Source: Lasiodiplodia sp. COLG20
Taxonomy: Eukaryota; Ascomycota; Dothideomycetes; Botryosphaeriales; Botryosphaeriaceae
DNA length: 64,000 nt
Assembly: GCA_009801085.1 (NCBI GenBank)
Contig: VNWV01000003.1
Location: 3,534,001-3,598,000 of the forward strand
Direction of reading: 5' to 3'
Under the pieces are notes generated by a model. The model was given only the letters and a program-made list of their open reading frames with translations. It did not search any database and had not been told where the DNA came from. Shown piece by piece: positions 1 to 12,730 of this stretch (its first letter is position 1; every line of letters begins with the position of its first letter). The position numbers and the translations under genes are program-made.

Positions 1-945
1 CCGGGATCGGAGGGCCAGGCCCACAACTGCTGAGCTTCCATGCCCATCACCGCCGGTTTCTCCTCAATTCTATTGTACGCTTGTCTGGCAATCTGATGCA
101 GCCATCCGGATGGCCTGCGGCTCGCTTACAGTAGCGGAGGATAGGTCATCGGGTGACCTTCATGGTTTGAGTTCCTCCGCTGCATGTTCCTGTACAGATG
201 ACATTCATTCCGTCTTGCGGGGTAGGGTCCAACACCCTCAGGGCAGATATTCGCAGGGCCCCCCGACCTAATCCGGCATGAAGTCTGGCTCAGACGCTCT
301 TCTGGGCCAACCCTATACGCATCGGTTCATCGGCGTGGCTTGATGTGTACCTGCGCCCTCGAACACCTCGTTCCCCATCCAGCTCACCTCGCCGGCGGGC
401 GCGTCTAGACATGAGGGCAGCGGTGACAGCCTCACTTCTCGCCTTCTCCATCTACCGGGCGGAGGCTCAGCTGGCTTGCGGCCTGCAGATCATAGTGGCG
501 ACTGCTTCGCGCAGTGTTTGAGAATGCGCGGTCTGCTGCTCCTGGTCACGTCCGCAGCGGCATATGGAGGTGGGGGTGTGTTCGCGCGGGAACGTGAAGG
601 CAAGACCAGCCAGGATTCTGGGGCCGCCTTTTTTAGCTCGGCACGGAGTAAATTGCGGTCAGGACAGCGGTCTAGTGAGCAGTAGCTAAAGGACGCGTGG
701 AGGAAAGAAAGATGTTGCGGACTCGATGCGCTTGCCGCTGTCCCACACGCGTGCGTGCTGCTGGCCTGCAACAACGCGCGCATCGCAAGGCTGTCTGCCG
801 CTTTGTACACACACGCAATCGCGATATCACGCTGCGCGCTGCAGGAAGCCTGCCCGCCTATAATTGGAACGCCCCGGGCAGGCACCGCACCTAATCCCCA
901 GCTCCCTTTGGCCGTTCGCGCGGCAGTTCCCGAGCGCGACCTTGA
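1..945. other. left-edge GC-rich stretch, no supported gene
   Basis: No protein family is recognisable here. The short open frames overlap one another, lack plausible splice sites and look random for GC-rich DNA. It probably includes the promoter and possibly a 5' exon of the ubiquitin protease that follows, because the frame of that gene is open back to a stop at 943-945 but has no ATG until 1645. Confidence 0.4.
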
Positions 946-1644
946 CTACATCACCGCCCGCGCAGCCTCATTTTTCTGCCCTTCGCATTGAGCCGCCAGC
1001 AACACTGCTCGGTCCTGTCACCCACCACCACAGGCGCTTTCTACCGGATTTCCCAGGAGCAGTTACAGGACCCGCTCACCACCCGCGCCGCGCGCCTTCC
1101 CGTGCCTCGCGCCGCTTCACGCAACGCCCGTGCCTGCCGTTGGAGCTGCTGCAGCTCCACAGGCCGGCCGCTCGCTTTCACGACGGCGTCCATCAAGAAG
1201 CGGAAGCTCGCCCAGGACCCGCCCCCAGAAGCCTCAGACAACCCCTCGTCGTCCGCCCCAGGGCCTGCGCAAAGGACGACCTTCGACCCGCCGCCGCCGT
1301 CAGCGTCGCCGCGCTCCTCTCCACACCCGCCCTCCGTCGGCAGCCGCGCCTCCGCCTCGCCGCCGCGCTACATCCCTCCGCATCTGCGCGACGAAGTCTT
1401 GGAGCCCGTCGCCGAGTCGGACGGTGCCTCCTGGGACAACACGGTCAGCGGCGGCAGCTCTCCCAGCGAGGCGTACGCTGGCCTGAGCTTGGAAAGCACG
1501 AGTAGACCCGGCGCGCCCGCAGGAGATCGGCGTGGCTCCTCAGCAGCGCCAGACGGCTCCCGCTTGCAGAACACCCCCTCCGGCGCCTGTGTACGCTCGC
1601 CACCGCCCCGATCAGCCTCCCCCGCAAAGCGATCCGCCTCCGAG

Positions 1645-4600
1645 ATGGCTGGAGAGAACGACAGCAGGGAGCAGATGGAGCTGGAGAACGGCACCGTGAG
1701 AGGCTCCTCGGTGGATATGCTCAGAGATGAGCAGCCCCAGCCCAAGGACCAGACCAGCGGTGCCAGCTCAGATACCGCCTCGACTTCCGTCAATGAGTCC
1801 AACACCGTAAGCACCTCGGCCACCAGCGATGCTGCGCCCTCACCGCCAAATCCGAAGGAGCAGTCTGCCACCAGCGCTACTGCATCAGGCCTCTCACTTG
1901 ATGAGCAAGTCGTGCAGATCATGACGTTACACGAGGCTCTGCCCCAGGATGGTCAGAAGGGCTATGTTGTCAGCATGTGGTGGCTGTCGCGAGTCCTCTC
2001 ACGCGTGTCTGACAGCAAGCAATTCGGACCATTCGACAAGTCCGCTTCAGAGGGCGAGATAGGGCCCATCAACAACGAGCCTCTCTTTGACCAAGGTACG
2101 TTCTTTTTTGCTCCTACAGTATAGAAAGCACGGTTTGACAAATACTCCTCCTTCGAAGATGCCTCTGCCTGGGAGCAAGACCACGTCAGCGAGTCTTCTG
2201 GCCAGCTATTCGTGCCCATGAAGCCAGGCCTTCAGATTGGCGAAGACTATGAAGTTTTTCCAGAGGGTGCATGGAACTTGATGGTCGAATGGTATGGCGT
2301 GAAGCCGGGTGTACCTCCCATCATCCGCTATGCTCACGACACCGCACCGCCCGGTTCTGGCATGCAGAACGTTCAGTACGAAATTTATCCTCCGTTCATT
2401 ACGATTCGCAAGTTGCGCAATGACTCGGAACCTATGACCGCTCAAAGAATCAAGGAAAATACGAGCAATGCGGTCAGGCTGCTCTCGAGCCGGAGCGAGA
2501 AATTTCAGAACTTCTTGAAAAGAGCAAAGGAGGCAGCCGGAATCCCCGTGACCACAAAGGTTCAAATTTGGAGAGTATTGGAGCCCATTCAGACCGGATC
2601 GGCGGGTCAGCAGGAACCTAAGGCGGAGGTGCTCACCCCGGCCACGTCCCGAAACAGCTCTCCCGCTAGGACGCCCCCGACTCCTCTACTGATTGACCTG
2701 GCATCGTTCACAGCAATGTCTGAGGGCACTCAGAGAGAAATGGTTGACCACAAAGACGAGACAAACAACCCGAAGTACAACGGTAGCGTCAAGATGGATC
2801 TGGTTGGTTTGAACACTAGCCAAGTTCTTATCTTAGAAGAACAAATCGGCGGTCCTGCCGGCGGTGAGTTTGTCTCGGATAATGCGCGTAAGGCGGCGTC
2901 GAAACACGGCGTCTCACTCAGCACTGGTAAGATCCCGGACTCCAAGGGAGACAGTGGACGCAGCAGCCCGGCGCCTGGCGGGCCCATGACGCGTGGACGG
3001 ACGAAGAACGGCAGGACACGTGGAACTGTTGGTCTGTCTAATTTGGGCAATACCTGCTACATGAACTCTGCTCTGCAGTGCATCCGTAGCGTCGAGGAGC
3101 TCACTGCTTATTTCATGCAAAATAAGTACAAAGAGGAGCTTAATGGAGATAACCCGCTCGGTCATGGAGGCTCTATTGCAAAGGCATACGCGGGTTTGCT
3201 CGCGTCCATCTATGACGAGTCTTCTCCCACCTCTTTCGCGCCCAAGAACTTCAAGTATGCACTCGGACGTGCACAGCCTATGTTCTCCGGCTATGGACAA
3301 CAAGACTCGCAGGAGTTCCTCAGTTTCTTAGTGGACGGTCTTCATGAGGATTTGAACAGGATCATCAAGAAACCATACATTGAGAATCCTGATTCGGATG
3401 ACAATACCCATAAAGACCCGGAAGCCATCAAGGCGCTTGGCGAAAAGTACCGCGAGAACCACCGTGCACGTAACGACTCGGTGGCCATGGACCTGTTCAA
3501 CGGTTTCTACAAGAACACCATGGTCTGTCCGGAGTGCGACAAAGTCAGCATCACGTTCGACCCCTACTCCTCCCTCACTCTTCAGCTACCGATCGAGAAG
3601 AACTGGCAACACAGCATCTTCTTCGTGCCCTTGGTTGGCCGTCCAGTGCAAATCGATGTGGATATGGACCCCAACAGGCCGCTCCGAGCTGTCAAGGAGT
3701 TCATCGCCCAGCGCGTCCCGGGTGTTGATCCCAAGCGGATAATGATGTCTGAGATCTACAGCCACAAGTTCTACAAGCACTTTGAGGACAAACAAGCCAT
3801 AGTGGAAAGCAATATTCAGGAGCGCGATGAGATTGTTTGCTACGAACTAGACGATGTCCCCACAAACTGGCCGCCTCCAAAGAGATCTAGTAAACCCAGG
3901 TCCATGCTTTCTTTCCACCACTCTGACGATGAAGAAATCCCCGATACGGAATCGCCCATGGCGGATAAGTTGGTGGTCCCTGTGTTCCATCGGGTTCGCA
4001 AGTCTCCTTCTAACAAGTGGGAGGTGACCCTCTGGCCTTCTCACGTCCTCGTCACGCGCGAGCAAGCGAAGGACTCTGACGAAATTCTGCGCAAGATTAT
4101 CGGTAGAGTGGCTGGAATGACTACCAGGGAAATTCTTGAGGAGGGTTCGTCGTCGCCGCGGGATGAGTCCGACACCGTGGTGACGGCGGACGAGGATGCA
4201 TCATCTAATGCGGATGGTCGTGTCCAGGCCAACTCCGTTGAGGGTGATGAGAGCATCGTGGATGTTACCATGACCGAGCCTGGTGAAGCAGAGAAGACCA
4301 ACTCTGATGGAAACACTGACGGTGATGTGACAATGCAAGAACAGAGCTCATTGCCGTCGGTGCTGCAGCCTGGTGGCTTCATTGCCCCTGAACTTCGGAG
4401 GCTGTTCACCTTGAAATACACGAAGCCTGGCAATGATCTTCTTCCGACGGGCTGGAGCGGGCTTGATTCTAGAGAACTAGCCACTCTGGACTCTCGTATT
4501 CCAGCACCCCCGAGCCGCCGATCGTCCATCCAGTCAACTGCCAGCGGTGCCAGCAGGTCTACCCAAGGCACCCAGCGCTCTGATACGCCCGAAAGTGACG

Positions 4601-6194
4601 TCGACGAGGAGACGCCTCAGTTCTCCAACACCATGGAGTCATTTGAGGCCGAACCGAGCGAAGACGAGCTTGCAGGCGTATCGAACAAGCATGCAAACCG
4701 TCAGAAGTTCCAGAACAAGCAGGCCAGAAGAGTAAAGGGCAAGAAGGGCAGGAAGATGAAGACCTACTCTCGGAAGGATCGCCGCGCCGGTGCCAACGTC
4801 AGAGCCAACTCCGAGCCTGTGTCTGAGCCTGATGGCGAGCCCATGCTCATCCGTCCTGGTGAAGTCATCATCGTGGACTGGGAGAGTGAGAGCTTTGATG
4901 CGCTCTTCGGCGGTAAAGTCTCAGACAAGAACGGCCTGCGTGGTATGGGCACGTGGGATCTGACTGAGACTCTACCTGACCCTGAGCTCACGGAAAAGAA
5001 GAAGAAGCGGGCTGCGCGGAAGAAGTCAGGCATCACGCTCGAAGACTGCTTTGCGGAAACTGCAAAGACTGAGATTCTTTCTGAGGAGAATGCTTGGTAC
5101 TGCAACCGTTGCAAGGAACTTCGCAGGGCAAGCAAGACCCTCGAGATCTGGACGGCTCCAGACATTCTTGTAGTCCACCTCAAGCGCTTTGGCGCCAACC
5201 GCGGCTTCAGGGACAAGGTTGACATCCTCGTCGATTTCCCCATCGAGGGGTTGGATATCACCGAGCGCGTGGGTCTCAGCGAAGGCAAGCCTTTAGTCTA
5301 CGACCTTTTTGCAGTGGATAACCATTTTGGTGGCCTCGGTGGAGGACACTACACTGCTGTGGCAAAGAACTTCTACGACGGGCAGTGGTACGACTACAAT
5401 GGTAAGTTTCTTCGAATGAGTACTTGTGTATATATTAATGCGGGACAGATTCGATGGTCAGCAAGAAGAGCCCTTCGAACATCGTCAACAGCAGTGCATA
5501 CCTGCTCTTCTACCGCCGTCGCCGCACCGATGACACCCCTTTAGGCCCGCCCTACTTGCAGGACATCGTCCGGCAGGCGTTCGCTCCCGCATCTGATTCC
5601 GGTGAAGACTCGCCGTCGGGAAACGGCCGGCGTCTCGGCGGCTCATCCCCGAATGGGTCGCCGAGAGACTCGAGCGCAGCAGGAGCTGGTCCCCAGCGCG
5701 CGGCTGGTTCGGTTGGCGTGACGACGACAACGACAGCCTTGACGAATGATGATGATGATGACGATGACGCCCCGCCCCCGTATGAAGATGATGAGGGCGT
5801 CTCCATGGATGTCACCAGCGGACCCAGCAACAAGCCCATCGGGCTCCTCCCAGCCAGCGAGCCCTCTTGGGGCTGGCCCACTGTAACGCACCAGATGGAT
5901 GGCGCAGCTGACGATGATAACACAGACGTGGCGAGCGACGTCGCTGCCATGCCCGAGTCGGCCGGCAGCGACATCGAGAACCGCATGCTGGACTTTGAAG
6001 GGGAAGATGGCTTGCTCTCCGGACCCGGTAACGTTACCCCTGTAGACTCGGATCACGAGGGCGGCAACGGCATGGAGGGCCCGCCCGCGCTGCTAAATGT
6101 CGGCGCGGACTTGGAAGCCGCGGAGGCTGAAATGCCGGACTTGGACGATGTGGCGGAGGTTAGGGTGGACGAGAAGGATGTCAAGGTGGACTAG
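1645..6194 (+). CDS. ubp12: ubiquitin carboxyl-terminal hydrolase, Ubp12/USP15-like
   Basis: Cysteine protease that removes ubiquitin from proteins (peptidase family C19). Exons 1645-2095, 2129-5401 and 5449-6194 give about 1489 residues. A DUSP-type domain near the N-terminus (SMWWLSRV, then FVPMKPGL) precedes the split catalytic domain: Cys box NLGNTCYMNS with Cys about 460, and His box GGGHYTAVAKN with His about 1224, separated by a long insertion with acidic and basic linkers, as in Ubp12. The tail is acidic, with an Asp run encoded by a GAT repeat near 5746. Intron 2 (47 nt) has a canonical TATTAATG branch region. Intron 1 is only 33 nt but is the only phase-compatible solution I found. 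ATG 1645 is the first in-frame ATG; the frame stays open back to 946 with Pro/Ser-rich, coding-like sequence (for example YIPPHLR), so the true N-terminus may lie in an upstream exon. Confidence 0.88.
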
Positions 6195-7169
6195 AGACAT
6201 GAAAAGGGATATGGAAAAAAAAAAAAAGAGTAACTCATGAACGAAATAGGGGATTTTCATTTTATTCTTTTGAGCATCCTCAAGCATCCGTTGTGGGCAT
6301 TTTTGGGTGGTTCCAAGTCGTTTATGGTTCATTTCGTCTTCCCTTCGCTTTCTTTTCTTGATGACTCGACAAACAAGAACATTCATGCTGGAGACACATA
6401 AAATCATCCTCACGTCAAGGGTTGGTCGCAATGGCACAAATGAGAAAATCAACAGAGATCGGGTCTAGGTGCAAGGAAGAACGACTTCGTCCTCTATCTC
6501 TATCTCTTTTCTCCTTAGATCGCATTGTGTGGGCTAGGGATTTGATGCGTGATGGGAAAATATCTCACTTTCGGGGGTGAAAGGTTATTGCTTACAACTG
6601 ATGTAGAACGACGAAGATGATCACGGTTGGTGGATACCGAGGGTAGAACATGCATTACACGGTCCTCTGGGAGTATCTTCGTTTCTCCTCTTTTGTTATG
6701 TTTCAATTTTGACCTCTTCGTCCACGAAATGGTATGGGGAGTTTAATGCGAACTGGAGAGTATTGGAAGAAAAGAGATGGGAGAGGCTTTTGTTCTTTTT
6801 GCTAGTCTTGGGATCTCACAAGGAGATAGCGCGAGGTTCCAGGCGTTATGGCCATGTTAGAGCAAAGTATAAGAAGTCAGATTGGTGTGAGTTGGCAAGG
6901 ATGCGTCGATTACTGGTTAGTTGGCTGAGTGGCTCTCAGTGTCTGTCTTCTTTTTATCTGTTTAGCTTTGTACTTGGTGATTTGTAAGGTTGGAGTTATT
7001 TTGTATGTACATACGTGCACGCATGAATATATACATGCATAGATCGGCGGTTACCCATATGACAAGCACATTTACGTAGGTGACCAGATGAGTTGTTCCT
7101 CTCTTGTAGTCTTGTTGCACGTGAATCAGCATAAAGCCCTACAATTCCACCTTTTCTTTTGTATTTGTT
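6195..7169. other. intergenic, 3' flank of ubiquitin protease gene
   Basis: Contains an A-run at about 6214-6226 just past the stop codon, then AT-rich sequence. The small open frames (for example 6709-6987) show no family resemblance. No gene or RNA recognised. Confidence 0.5.
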
Positions 7170-7402
7170 TACAGAGGGGCGCTGCAGCCGATGGCTAGCT
7201 AGAGAATATAGCATAGGTATGCCCCGCTTCATTTCTTTTCCACGATGAAAAGACCATGTATGGGTAATTGAAGCTATCTTCCGGACGTGAATACACAATT
7301 ATTAATTCCGAATTTACATCCGGATGATAGTTCCAACTGCCCATGGTATGAGCGAAAAATAGATTCATGCTAGCCGTCGGCTGCGATAACCCCCCGGACT
7401 GT
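7170..7402. mobile_element. MITE-like element, copy A
   Basis: Begins TACAGAGGGG and carries terminal inverted repeats (GCAGCCGATGGCTAGC at 7184 against GCTAGCCGTCGGCTGC ending at 7384). Inside is a second inverted repeat (GAAGCTATCTTCCGGACG, about 29-nt AT-rich spacer, then CATCCGGATGATAG). Non-coding. It shares this layout with the copies near 16154, 48431 and 55598, and in part with those near 21932 and 32090. The TACAG start fits a TA target and a CAG terminus as in Tc1/mariner-pogo MITEs (inference). Confidence 0.75.
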
Positions 7403-8380
7403 GGGTAGAATTAAATTTTGTGCTCTTGTGCTCTCCCTACGTTTCACTCTGGCCTGCATATTGTTATCACCTTTAGCACCCTGCGTATCTGCAAGGGGAG
7501 TAACATTGACCTTCTGTACTCCCCCTTTTGTTATCTATTGCCTTGCGCGAATGCCGAAAACCCGCAAGCGAAGGGCTGAAGTCTTGGTACGAGCTGGTGC
7601 GCTGATGATCACTATTCATTCACTCATTCCGTTCGGAAACCGGCCGAGGCATAAAACGATCAACACCATGAAGATGCGTACCGAATCACGTTGGTTGTTG
7701 ATCCCACCATATCGTTTCAAGGGCGGGTAGGTAAGCGGAGGGGAGCCAAGGATGTTGGAAAGGGGTATTTAGGCAATATTGAATATGTCTCATTTCCTAA
7801 CTACATTCCAGGCAGCACTTCAGGAACAGAGGATCAGAGCAGAAAACAGAAAGGGAAGCAAAGGTCAATAAGAAAAGCCGTACGCCAGTAAAATTTCAGA
7901 TCACCCTCTTTTTGATGGAAGTGCATGTTGCCCAGTCCTTGCCGGACGTTCTTGCTCCCTCTCCCCCTCCCTTCCCAGAAGCGATAACGCCGCCCGCCCA
8001 AAGTAAACGGTCTCGCTTTAGTACAGTCCAGGTGATACAGAAAAGAAAATCATTTAGTAATGGAATAGCATTACACTTCGTCAATAGTATCTCACGAGCT
8101 CCCTTGTTTGAATTTCGAGAAACGCTTCGTGGACCAAGGAAAGGGGTTAATCAAAGCCTTCAACGTCAGGAGACCCTCTAAGGGACTGCAGTGTTTGGCT
8201 TGCATGCTGTTGAATAATGTATTATTCGATTGGCGAGAAAGAAAAGGACAACAAAGGAAATGATTGATTTGGTGTGTTCGAGGCGGGTATTTGCAGTGTG
8301 AAAGGACCAATCGTGATAAAATAGGAATAACAGACTGGCCGAGGTGAGGGGGTATCTCAAAGTTTGTCGTGGTCCGTTTT
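7403..8380. other. intergenic, no gene recognised
   Basis: Low-information sequence between the MITE and the 3' end of the Pex26 gene. The open frames (for example 7401-7730, 7912-8181) have no recognisable domain and overlap on both strands. Confidence 0.45.
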
Positions 8381-9754
8381 TCAGATGTATGATACCTTGA
8401 CGCCCATTCCCACAGTTCTGCGCATCTTTTCCCACGCGATCCGTAGTAGACGTTTCACGCGATCTCGTAGGTCCTGTCTACCGAATGCTAGCGCGAAGGC
8501 TAAGAGAAAGAGTAGTGTGCGAAGGAATGCCATGGGATTTTGTGTCAACGACTGTGTGGCGTTCTGGAACATGTTCTGGGCGGCGCTCAATACGGCTGAT
8601 GCCCGTGCAGATACGCTCTGGTTCCTCGGACGGGGACTGAGCGCCTTCTTATTCGGCCCAGGTCGTGGTGCTCTGGATGCTGAAGTCGCAGCCCGGCCAG
8701 TATTGTTCGACGTAGGATGTGGAGACCCGTTATTTGCAGACCGATGGATACGCTGTCTGGCCTCACGTTCTTCTTGCTCCCGTCGCCGCCGAGATTCCTC
8801 TTCTTCTGCTTCGCGGCGACGTGTTTCCGCTTCCTGGCGGCGGCGTTCCAACTGTTCCTGTTGTTGCTGCCGTAACTGGGCTTCTCTCATGGCCGCGCTT
8901 TCCTGCTCTTCCTTGAGGCCGTGCAGAGCCAGAAGAAATGCTTCCTTCCGCTCGTCATCAAGCACTTCGCTCATGCCTATGAATTCGCGAGCATATTCCC
9001 ACTCGTCGTTACGCGGAAGAACGTGAAGGGTATACAGCTCGAGCAGCTTCAGGCGGGAGTTGAGGTCTCGTGGCGTATTTGTACCGTGGCTCCTGATACC
9101 CGGCCGTTTTTGGGCGTAGAGAGGAGAGTTCATGTGCGCAGTGATGTCGAAGGTGGGCTGTGTCGAGGAAGAGAGGTATGTTTCGAGACGCTGCTGGGTC
9201 ACTTGTTGCGACGGGGCGTGCGTCAACAGCAATGTCGCTCTACACAAGAAAAAAAGTTAATGCGCGAAGTTCACGGAAAGCAGTGCAGCAGTTGGCACAC
9301 ACAAATTTATAACGACGTCGGGGTCGACACTGCCCTCAACTCCGCCATAGCCGGCCCGCACTACTTCCTCCCACACGCTTCCATCGCGGCATTTGGAAAC
9401 CATGGCCTTCCATTTTGTACTGCCAAATGCATGCTTGCCTTCCTCGGGCCCCAGTTCTATAACGGAGTTCAAGAAGGTCAGGTAGAAGCTCCAGACCTTG
9501 ACGCGGGTGCCGCGCGAGGCATACGCGATGGGCGCAAATGCGGCGTGTTTACTATCCTGGTCTTGTTCGGCTTCGTCGGGGAGCGCGGGAGTGATGACGG
9601 GTTCGATGGTGGAGAGGGCCTCGGGCAGGCGTCGTGTGAGGAACAGCTGAGCAGCTTGGCGGTATGTCTTCGCGATCTGCGCGGTCTGCGGCCTCTGCGG
9701 TGAGCCGAGCGAGGCGACGGAGGCCGACAGCATGTTCTCGTAGGTCATGGACAT
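8381..9754 (-). CDS. pex26: peroxin 26-like, tail-anchored peroxisome protein
   Basis: Probable fungal Pex26 (functional counterpart of Pex15), which recruits the Pex1/Pex6 AAA ATPases to the peroxisome membrane for receptor recycling. Two exons, 9754-9303 and 9239-8381, joined through a 63-nt intron (GTGTGT donor, TAG acceptor), give 436 residues. The N-terminal half is helical and TPR-like (QAAQLFLTRRLPEALSTIEP, VKVWSFYLTFLNSVIELGP). A long Arg/Glu/Gln coiled coil follows (QQQQEQLERRRQEAETRRRE), then a Ser/Pro/Arg linker. A single hydrophobic segment near the C-terminus (AFLRTLLFLLAFALAFG) is followed by a basic tail, the usual tail-anchor layout. The ATG at 9754 is followed by MSMTYENML. 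Assignment is by domain layout and remembered similarity to filamentous-fungal Pex26. Confidence 0.7.
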
Positions 9755-10546
9755 TGTTGTTGCTATTCCATGGAGGAGGAGATCCGGGGGATATGGGGGG
9801 CGCGCAGGAGGCGTTCGCGCATGCTTCCCGCACGGTGTTGTGGTAGTGATTTGCGGTGCTCAAGTGAGGAATGTCGGCCGCAAACACGCAGGCCCGCTGA
9901 CGAGGACCTCGGCTCGTCGGAGCGCGGAGATTGGACCACCAGGGCACGGGGCAACGCCCGCAACGGCCTCAATCGCGCGACGGGGCCAGGGTACGCGAAG
10001 CAGGCGGGCGGCATGTGAGAGAGCCTCGCGGGGTGCGGCTCGCCTGCGTGTGCCGTGTTCGATAGTACGTATTGCTGGGCGCGCCGTCGTCTTGGGGCTT
10101 GCGACGGGCCACGATCCGGCATCGGCACACGCCAAAGCTACCCGGCGCTCCTGCTGCATCGGCAGTCGGCAGCCACCGCGCCTGCCTCTCGGGCGAAAGA
10201 TGCCGTCATACCACCCCGGGCTCCCTCATCACCACCGCGCATCGCGTCCACGGACCCTGGCAGCATCATTGCTTCATTGCTAACACCAAACCAACGCATG
10301 CGGGTTGCCGCTTGCAAACAACTCTGCAGCATCAAACAGCCGGCAAATTTCTCGCCTTTGCCACCACCTAGCAATTTGAATCGTTTTCTAACGGGCACCT
10401 TCGCTGCATCACAAATCAAACGCACGCCTGAAAATTTCGTCCACTCCCCTGTTGTTTTGGCACGTGCGGCTCTGCTTAAACCTCGCCGCTGCCACTTAAG
10501 TTTTCTCGACAGTCTCGAGAGGCATTCAAACGCGAATTAACCCAAC
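9755..10546. promoter_or_regulatory. divergent promoter region, Pex26/PARN
   Basis: 792 bp between the start codons of two divergently transcribed genes. GC-rich near Pex26, pyrimidine-rich towards the PARN start. The open frames here overlap on all strands and none resembles a protein. It must hold both promoters and 5' UTRs; no specific factor site is claimed. Confidence 0.45.
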
Positions 10547-12730
10547 ATGGAGGTCGATAAGACGGCCTTCTGGGGCCGTCTCCTTGAGATCATTGAAGCT
10601 GTTTCCACCGCTCACTTCGTCGCTTTTGACTTAGAGCTGTCTGGCATCCCTTCGAAGGGGACTTCCGGCACCAAGCAGACCTTGGAAGAGCGCTACAAGG
10701 AGATCAAAGACGCTGCAGACCGCTACCAAATCCTGCAGATTGGCCTGACTTGCGTTGAGCAGGATCTACAGTCTGAGAGATATGTTGTGCGCCCTTACAA
10801 TTTCAATCTCAACCCTTTGCTCGAAGAGAAACTAGACATTGAGAGAATCTGGTCTTTCCAAAGCGGCGCTGCCGAGTTCCTTCTGAGTGTCGGTTTCAAG
10901 ATGGATCTTCCCATGACGAAGGGCGTTCCCTACCTCTCCAGGGAAGAGGCCAAGAAAGCCATGAAATCGGCATATAAGAAGTGGGACAAGTCTACCATCG
11001 CGGATGTTCAGCTTAAGGAAGACGAAGTGCAATCTCTGGAATTCGTCAATAAGGTCCGCACTGCCATTGACACCTGGAAGGAGACAGGCAAGGTAAGTCA
11101 CGTAATAAGCTGTGCACCGTCCCACTCTACGGTCGGTGACAGGAAGCAGCTTCGCACACACATGTGAGCGGCTGCCATGTCTTTGTTCACACTTCAACTA
11201 CTTGCGATAGTGTTGTTTCCTGGGCCGATCCGTTGGTAGTTTCTTCCACTAATCACTGGTAGCCTTTCCCGGATATTCTCAATATCGTTTCTACCGACCC
11301 TGCCGGTGTGCAACCCACTTTCCCTGAGCTTGGCAACTTCGAAAAGCGCCTCGTTCATCAGCTGGTTCGCGCCGAATACCCGGACCTCGTATCCCTTTCC
11401 AAACACCAGGCCATACAAATCAAGCCCTTCGATGAGGAGAGGGAGAAAGGTTTCTTGAAGCGGAGGCAGAAAAACCTTGATGGACAGATTGAGCGGCAGA
11501 CAGGCTTCCGCTGGATCATAGAAGCCCTCTGTGGCGGAAAGCTGAATATCGACCCAGAATTGTTCGCTCGAGATGTCCATACTGGGGCGGCGAAGTCTGC
11601 TAATATGATGGATCTGAAAGCGCGCTTCGACCGCGCCCGCTTAACGCTGCAACGCAGGAGACCGGTTCTCGTTGGACACAACTTGTTCACAGATATCCTT
11701 TACTTGTATCGCACCTTCATTGGCCTGTTGCCTCCAACGCTCGAAAAATGCCGTGAGGAACTTCACAAACTCTTCCCTCTCGTCGTCGATACCAAATACG
11801 TGGCTACCCACAACTGTGGAGACATAAACCCGAGGTCTTCTTTGGAGGAGATCCACCTCAAGCTCCGCGATCAAGATAAACCCACCATTGGTAACTATAC
11901 CGAACATCTGGGCACATATGCAACATGCTGAACGGAGAGTAGTTACACATGATGCACATGGAAAATACCACAGTAAAACACCGCTGCATGAGGCAGGATA
12001 TGACAGCTTCTTGACTGCCCTCGTAATGATTCGCTTATCGACTAAGCTTGAACAAGACGGCGCATACCTGAAAGATGTATCGCTGGCAGACAGCGACGAC
12101 GACGAGGCTTACGATACGGCTGAAGAGATCCTCCCAGATCGAAGCGGGTCTCCCCCGCTTTCTACGCCAAATCAAGGAATGATCACTCTCGATGGAGTAA
12201 CCGAGCTCCTCACGCCAGCGATCACGCCCGGTGTCCACGGCGATCAAACTGCTTTGACGCAAGAAGTTGCACCTCTAGCCGACACGGACACGGTGCAGGA
12301 GAAGAAAGCATCGCGTAAGAAGAAAAAGAAGAAGGGCGGTCAGACAAACACCGACACCAAGAGCTCATCAATGTTCTCTTCGAAAAATAAATTCGAACAA
12401 TTGGCTATAGCTGATACCGAGAGCGAGGGCGAAATGGCTGATGACGAGAGCGAGAAAGAAGAAGATACAGAGGCAACATCCGACCCGCTGCAAAATGACT
12501 TGTTGAGCAAAGGACCGGAGGAATCACAAGTCGCGGCCGTTCAGTGGGGAGGAACAACCTATTATTCATACGAAAATGAGGGCGCGGCCCTGCAGAGTTC
12601 CACTGTCAACCGAGAAGCAACAGAGCCGATGACTCTCATGCCTCCGTTCGAAACGGACTTTTGGCGCGTATATGGCAACAAGCTGCGGGTTTTCGGTACC
12701 ACGGAGAGTGTTTGGAAGCTGCGGCCGTGA
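10547..12730 (+). CDS. PARN: PARN/CAF1-family poly(A)-specific 3' exoribonuclease
   Basis: DEDD-type 3'-5' exonuclease that shortens poly(A) tails or trims non-coding RNA 3' ends. Exons 10547-11092, 11263-11890 and 11943-12730 give 653 residues. Catalytic motifs are present in order: FDLELSG with Asp28 and Glu30 (same numbers as in human PARN), GHNLFTDILYLY (third Asp), and HEAGYDSFLT (His and last Asp). The insertion between them carries FRWIIEALCGGKLNIDPE, the region where PARN has its R3H-like module. The tail is acidic and lysine-rich with a KKKKKK-type stretch (RKKKKKKGG), a likely nuclear signal, and ends in a possible small RNA-binding fold. Intron 1 (170 nt) is long for this window, and its CCTTTCCCG downstream exon restores a PARN-like sequence. 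Start ATG chosen because MEVDKTAFW matches the family N-terminus. Confidence 0.9.
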
